A stretch of 23,369 bases of DNA from Burkholderiales bacterium RIFCSPHIGHO2_12_FULL_61_11 (GTDB lineage Bacteria > Pseudomonadota > Gammaproteobacteria > Burkholderiales > Burkholderiaceae_C): assembly GCA_001770785.1 (NCBI GenBank), contig MERZ01000198.1:1777-25145 (forward strand), in the 5' to 3' direction. The notes under the pieces were generated by a model that had not been told where the DNA came from, ran no database searches, and was given only the letters and a program-made list of their open reading frames with translations. Below are positions 21,463-23,369 of the stretch, piece after piece. The stretch's first letter is position 1. Each line of letters opens with the position of its first letter. A program made the position numbers and the translations under genes.

Positions 21463-23369
21463 TTAAGCAACAAAGACGACGTTTGCAGCATTCAGCGTAC
21501 CCGACACGCTCACATCCACACCAACAAGTTCAACCAGAACTGTCATAGCACCCACCGTATCGGTAGTGGCATCGGTGGCTTGAGTAAAGTTACCAATGTA
21601 CGAATTGCTACCGTCCGACCAAGCAACGAGGATGGCATCATTCGTCTCCGCAGCTGCGCCCCATGTCACATAGGCTTCGAACTCAGCCTCGGCAAGAGCT
21701 GTTGTTGCGTAATAGGCCCCGGTCAAAACGATGAGCGTATCTCCATCCCCAATGGTTTCGGCAGTAGCAGCAACGATCTCTTCAATCGCAGAGGCGCCTG
21801 CACCTGTCGTGGTGCTGTCGTCACCGTCAGTCAAGACACCAGTCAGTGAGATATCCACATTGATGATGTCAGCACTTGCGCCCGTTTGGAAGTTGGTAAT
21901 GCTGGTCGTACCCGAGGTATCTTCACCAACAACCACACTATCCGTGCCCGCACCCGAAGCCAGCGTGACGCTTGCGGTAGAGGAAACAGCCGTGGTATTG
22001 ATCGTATTTGTACCCGTTGCACCACTTGCATCAACCGTCGCCGTCACGGAAGTCAGCGCTGTCGTTGCATTACCGAGGTTGAAGGCACCTGCGCCACTCA
22101 GAGTCGCGGCAATGCTGCCGTAGGTGTTGGTGATACCCAACAAACTAACGGTGGAACCCGATTCACTGGTTCCCGTCACTGTCATCGCCAGATCGGTGGC
22201 GCTGTCAGTAGTATCAGCAGTTATTAGGCCAACCTGCGCAGTCGATGAACCAGTCGCCGATACGGTAACCGTAGCCAGCACCTCACCAGTGCCAGTACCG
22301 CCCACTGCACCGACAGTGGCGTTGGCATTGGCAGAAGTTACCGTCAAGCTGGTCAATGAGTCCGCATCAGCGATGGTACCCAACGTAGCCGTGCCGGTCG
22401 TCGTCGAGGTGGTCACCGCAAGGGTTGCCAGTTTATCTGTACCGGTGATGTCGCCGGTAGCCAGCGTGAAGGCACCGGCAGCACCGGTCACCGTCAGGCT
22501 GGTGGTATCGACGTCGTCCAGCACCGTGCTGGTAACCGCTGCATTAGCGGCAGCACTTGCCGCATTGATGGTCACCGATGCAGCATCCGTGATCGTCAAC
22601 GCGCCGGTCAGGGCAGTACGCAAATTCAGGGTCAACGTGCCGGCCGCTTCGCTATCCAAGGTCAAGGCCGTTGAACCCGCGAGTTGTGTCGATACCACGG
22701 TGTCACCGGTACCGATATTGACAATCGTCGCATTTACGTCTGCGGCACCAGCAGCGGTGATCGTCGTCAAGGACGAGGAATTCCCGGCATTGAAAGCACC
22801 ACCGGAGGTGAAGGTCACCGTAGCCGTTTCAACCGCAGTCAACGTAGGCGCAATGGTACTGCCCGCCGTGATGGTTACCGTGTCGGTACCATCACCACCG
22901 TCGATGGTGTCGCTCGATGTCCAGTTAGTGGACAGGGCAATGGTATCGTTACCAGCCCCACCAGACAGACTGTCGACGCCGGCACCGGCGGTCAGCGTGT
23001 CGTTGCCGTCACCGCCGCTGATGGTGTCGTTGCCGGCACCGCCTTCGAGTTCATCGTGACCAGCACCGCCAACGATCGAGTCATTGGAGGCACCACCGAC
23101 CAGGCTATCGTTGCCCGAACCACCGGTCAGGGTGGCCCCCTCCGTCGTGCTCGACTGGCTGTTAGTGCCGATTGATACCGCACCGGTGGCAGTGGAGGCA
23201 TCAATCACCAGATTGCCAATGCCGTCGCTCACAGTGGTAATGGTCAGTGCAGCAGAGCCCGTGTGGGTAATGGTAGCGTCGTCAGCAACCGTCAGGGTGG
23301 TGATGGTGTGCGCACCTGCGCCGCTGTTGGTCAGGGAGATCAGGTCGTCGGTGGCGGTCAGCGTGCCGA
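21463..23369 (-). CDS. RTX/S-layer-type surface protein, C-terminal part
   Basis: The frame ends at a TAA at 21463 and stays open to the right edge, so the gene start is outside the window; about 635 residues are visible. The N-terminal visible part has Ser/Thr-rich beta repeats, then a block of RTX nonapeptides ([40 protein letters not shown]) that bind calcium. A long low-complexity Thr/Ala/Ser/Gly region follows, with almost no Lys and no Cys. The tail, [20 protein letters not shown] to NAANVVFVA, looks like a type I secretion signal, as in Caulobacter RsaA-like S-layer proteins. It is probably an exported S-layer or adhesin protein. A strong terminator follows. Confidence 0.88.
   Translation of the reverse strand, partial: GTLTATDDLISLTNSGAGAHTITTLTVADDATITHTGSAALTITTVSDGIGNLVIDASTATGAVSIGTNSQSSTTEGATLTGGSGNDSLVGGASNDSIVGGAGHDELEGGAGNDTISGGDGNDTLTAGAGVDSLSGGAGNDTIALSTNWTSSDTIDGGDGTDTVTITAGSTIAPTLTAVETATVTFTSGGAFNAGNSSSLTTITAAGAADVNATIVNIGTGDTVVSTQLAGSTALTLDSEAAGTLTLNLRTALTGALTITDAASVTINAASAAANAAVTSTVLDDVDTTSLTVTGAAGAFTLATGDITGTDKLATLAVTTSTTTGTATLGTIADADSLTSLTVTSANANATVGAVGGTGTGEVLATVTVSATGSSTAQVGLITADTTDSATDLAMTVTGTSESGSTVSLLGITNTYGSIAATLSGAGAFNLGNATTALTSVTATVDASGATGTNTINTTAVSSTASVTLASGAGTDSVVVGEDTSGTTSITNFQTGASADIINVDISLTGVLTDGDDSTTTGAGASAIEEIVAATAETIGDGDTLIVLTGAYYATTALAEAEFEAYVTWGAAAETNDAILVAWSDGSNSYIGNFTQATDATTDTVGAMTVLVELVGVDVSVSGTLNAANVVFVA

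Noticed and set aside
22124..23059. Long plus-strand open frame (311 codons) opposite the RTX gene
   Set aside because: It is the mirror of a Thr/Ser/Ala-rich repetitive gene whose opposite strand lacks stops; its Val/Ala/Pro-rich product is a composition artefact.
21463..23369. RTX-coding DNA as a non-coding repeat region
   Set aside because: The periodicity follows the nine-residue RTX codon pattern, and the frame is open throughout.

Overview
The window reads as chromosomal DNA from a betaproteobacterium, most likely Burkholderiales/Comamonadaceae (Polaromonas or Rhodoferax-like). I infer this from protein style (PurE, SucCD, short-form ArgC, SapC) and from an 'ATAGCTGCTT...TATAAGGGC' repeat at about 10.17 kb, which I remember as common in that family. 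No database search was possible, so the taxon is an inference.

Layout. (A) 1-8.8 kb is ordinary core genome. It holds the start of an unidentified gene overlapping purE, a divergent thioredoxin-TPR (CnoX/YbbN-like) gene, two palindromic REP-type pairs, an FHA protein plus PP2C phosphatase pair, a TerC membrane protein, sucC-sucD, argC and a lipoprotein. (B) 8.8-10.1 kb carries a SapC-family gene and a small partner. (C) 10.2-18.2 kb is an accessory island of toxin-antitoxin (TA) cassettes, all on the minus strand: HigBA; a Gp49-like toxin with HI1420-like antitoxin; YhaV/PrlF; HicAB; DUF4160/DUF2442; and a second Gp49/HI1420-like pair. Two REP-associated (RAYT/IS200-like) transposase genes, many short repeats and several gene fragments are interspersed. 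(D) 18.2-21.3 kb is a translationally coupled glycosyltransferase operon (two GT genes, preceded by a decayed methyltransferase and followed by a truncated gene). (E) 21.4-23.4 kb is the 3' part of a large Thr/Ser/Ala-rich RTX protein that looks like an S-layer or type I-secreted surface protein, with a strong terminator after it.

How it fits together. The RTX protein, the glycosyltransferases and SapC suggest a cell-surface (S-layer or glycan) locus. Inside the TA island I find the last 60 codons of a second copy of the downstream glycosyltransferase (11121-11300) and both ends of a second copy of the methyltransferase (15194-15271 and 15570-15596). A second methyltransferase-glycosyltransferase unit therefore seems to have existed and been broken up by TA and RAYT insertions. 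The cassette borders carry two recurring motifs, CTGACCCC (11 copies) and GTGG(A/G)TGTCC (4 copies), always in the same orientation. Two TA modules are each sandwiched between long direct repeats. Several truncated or chimeric reading frames end exactly in these motifs. This cassette-like organisation is the most interesting aspect of the window.
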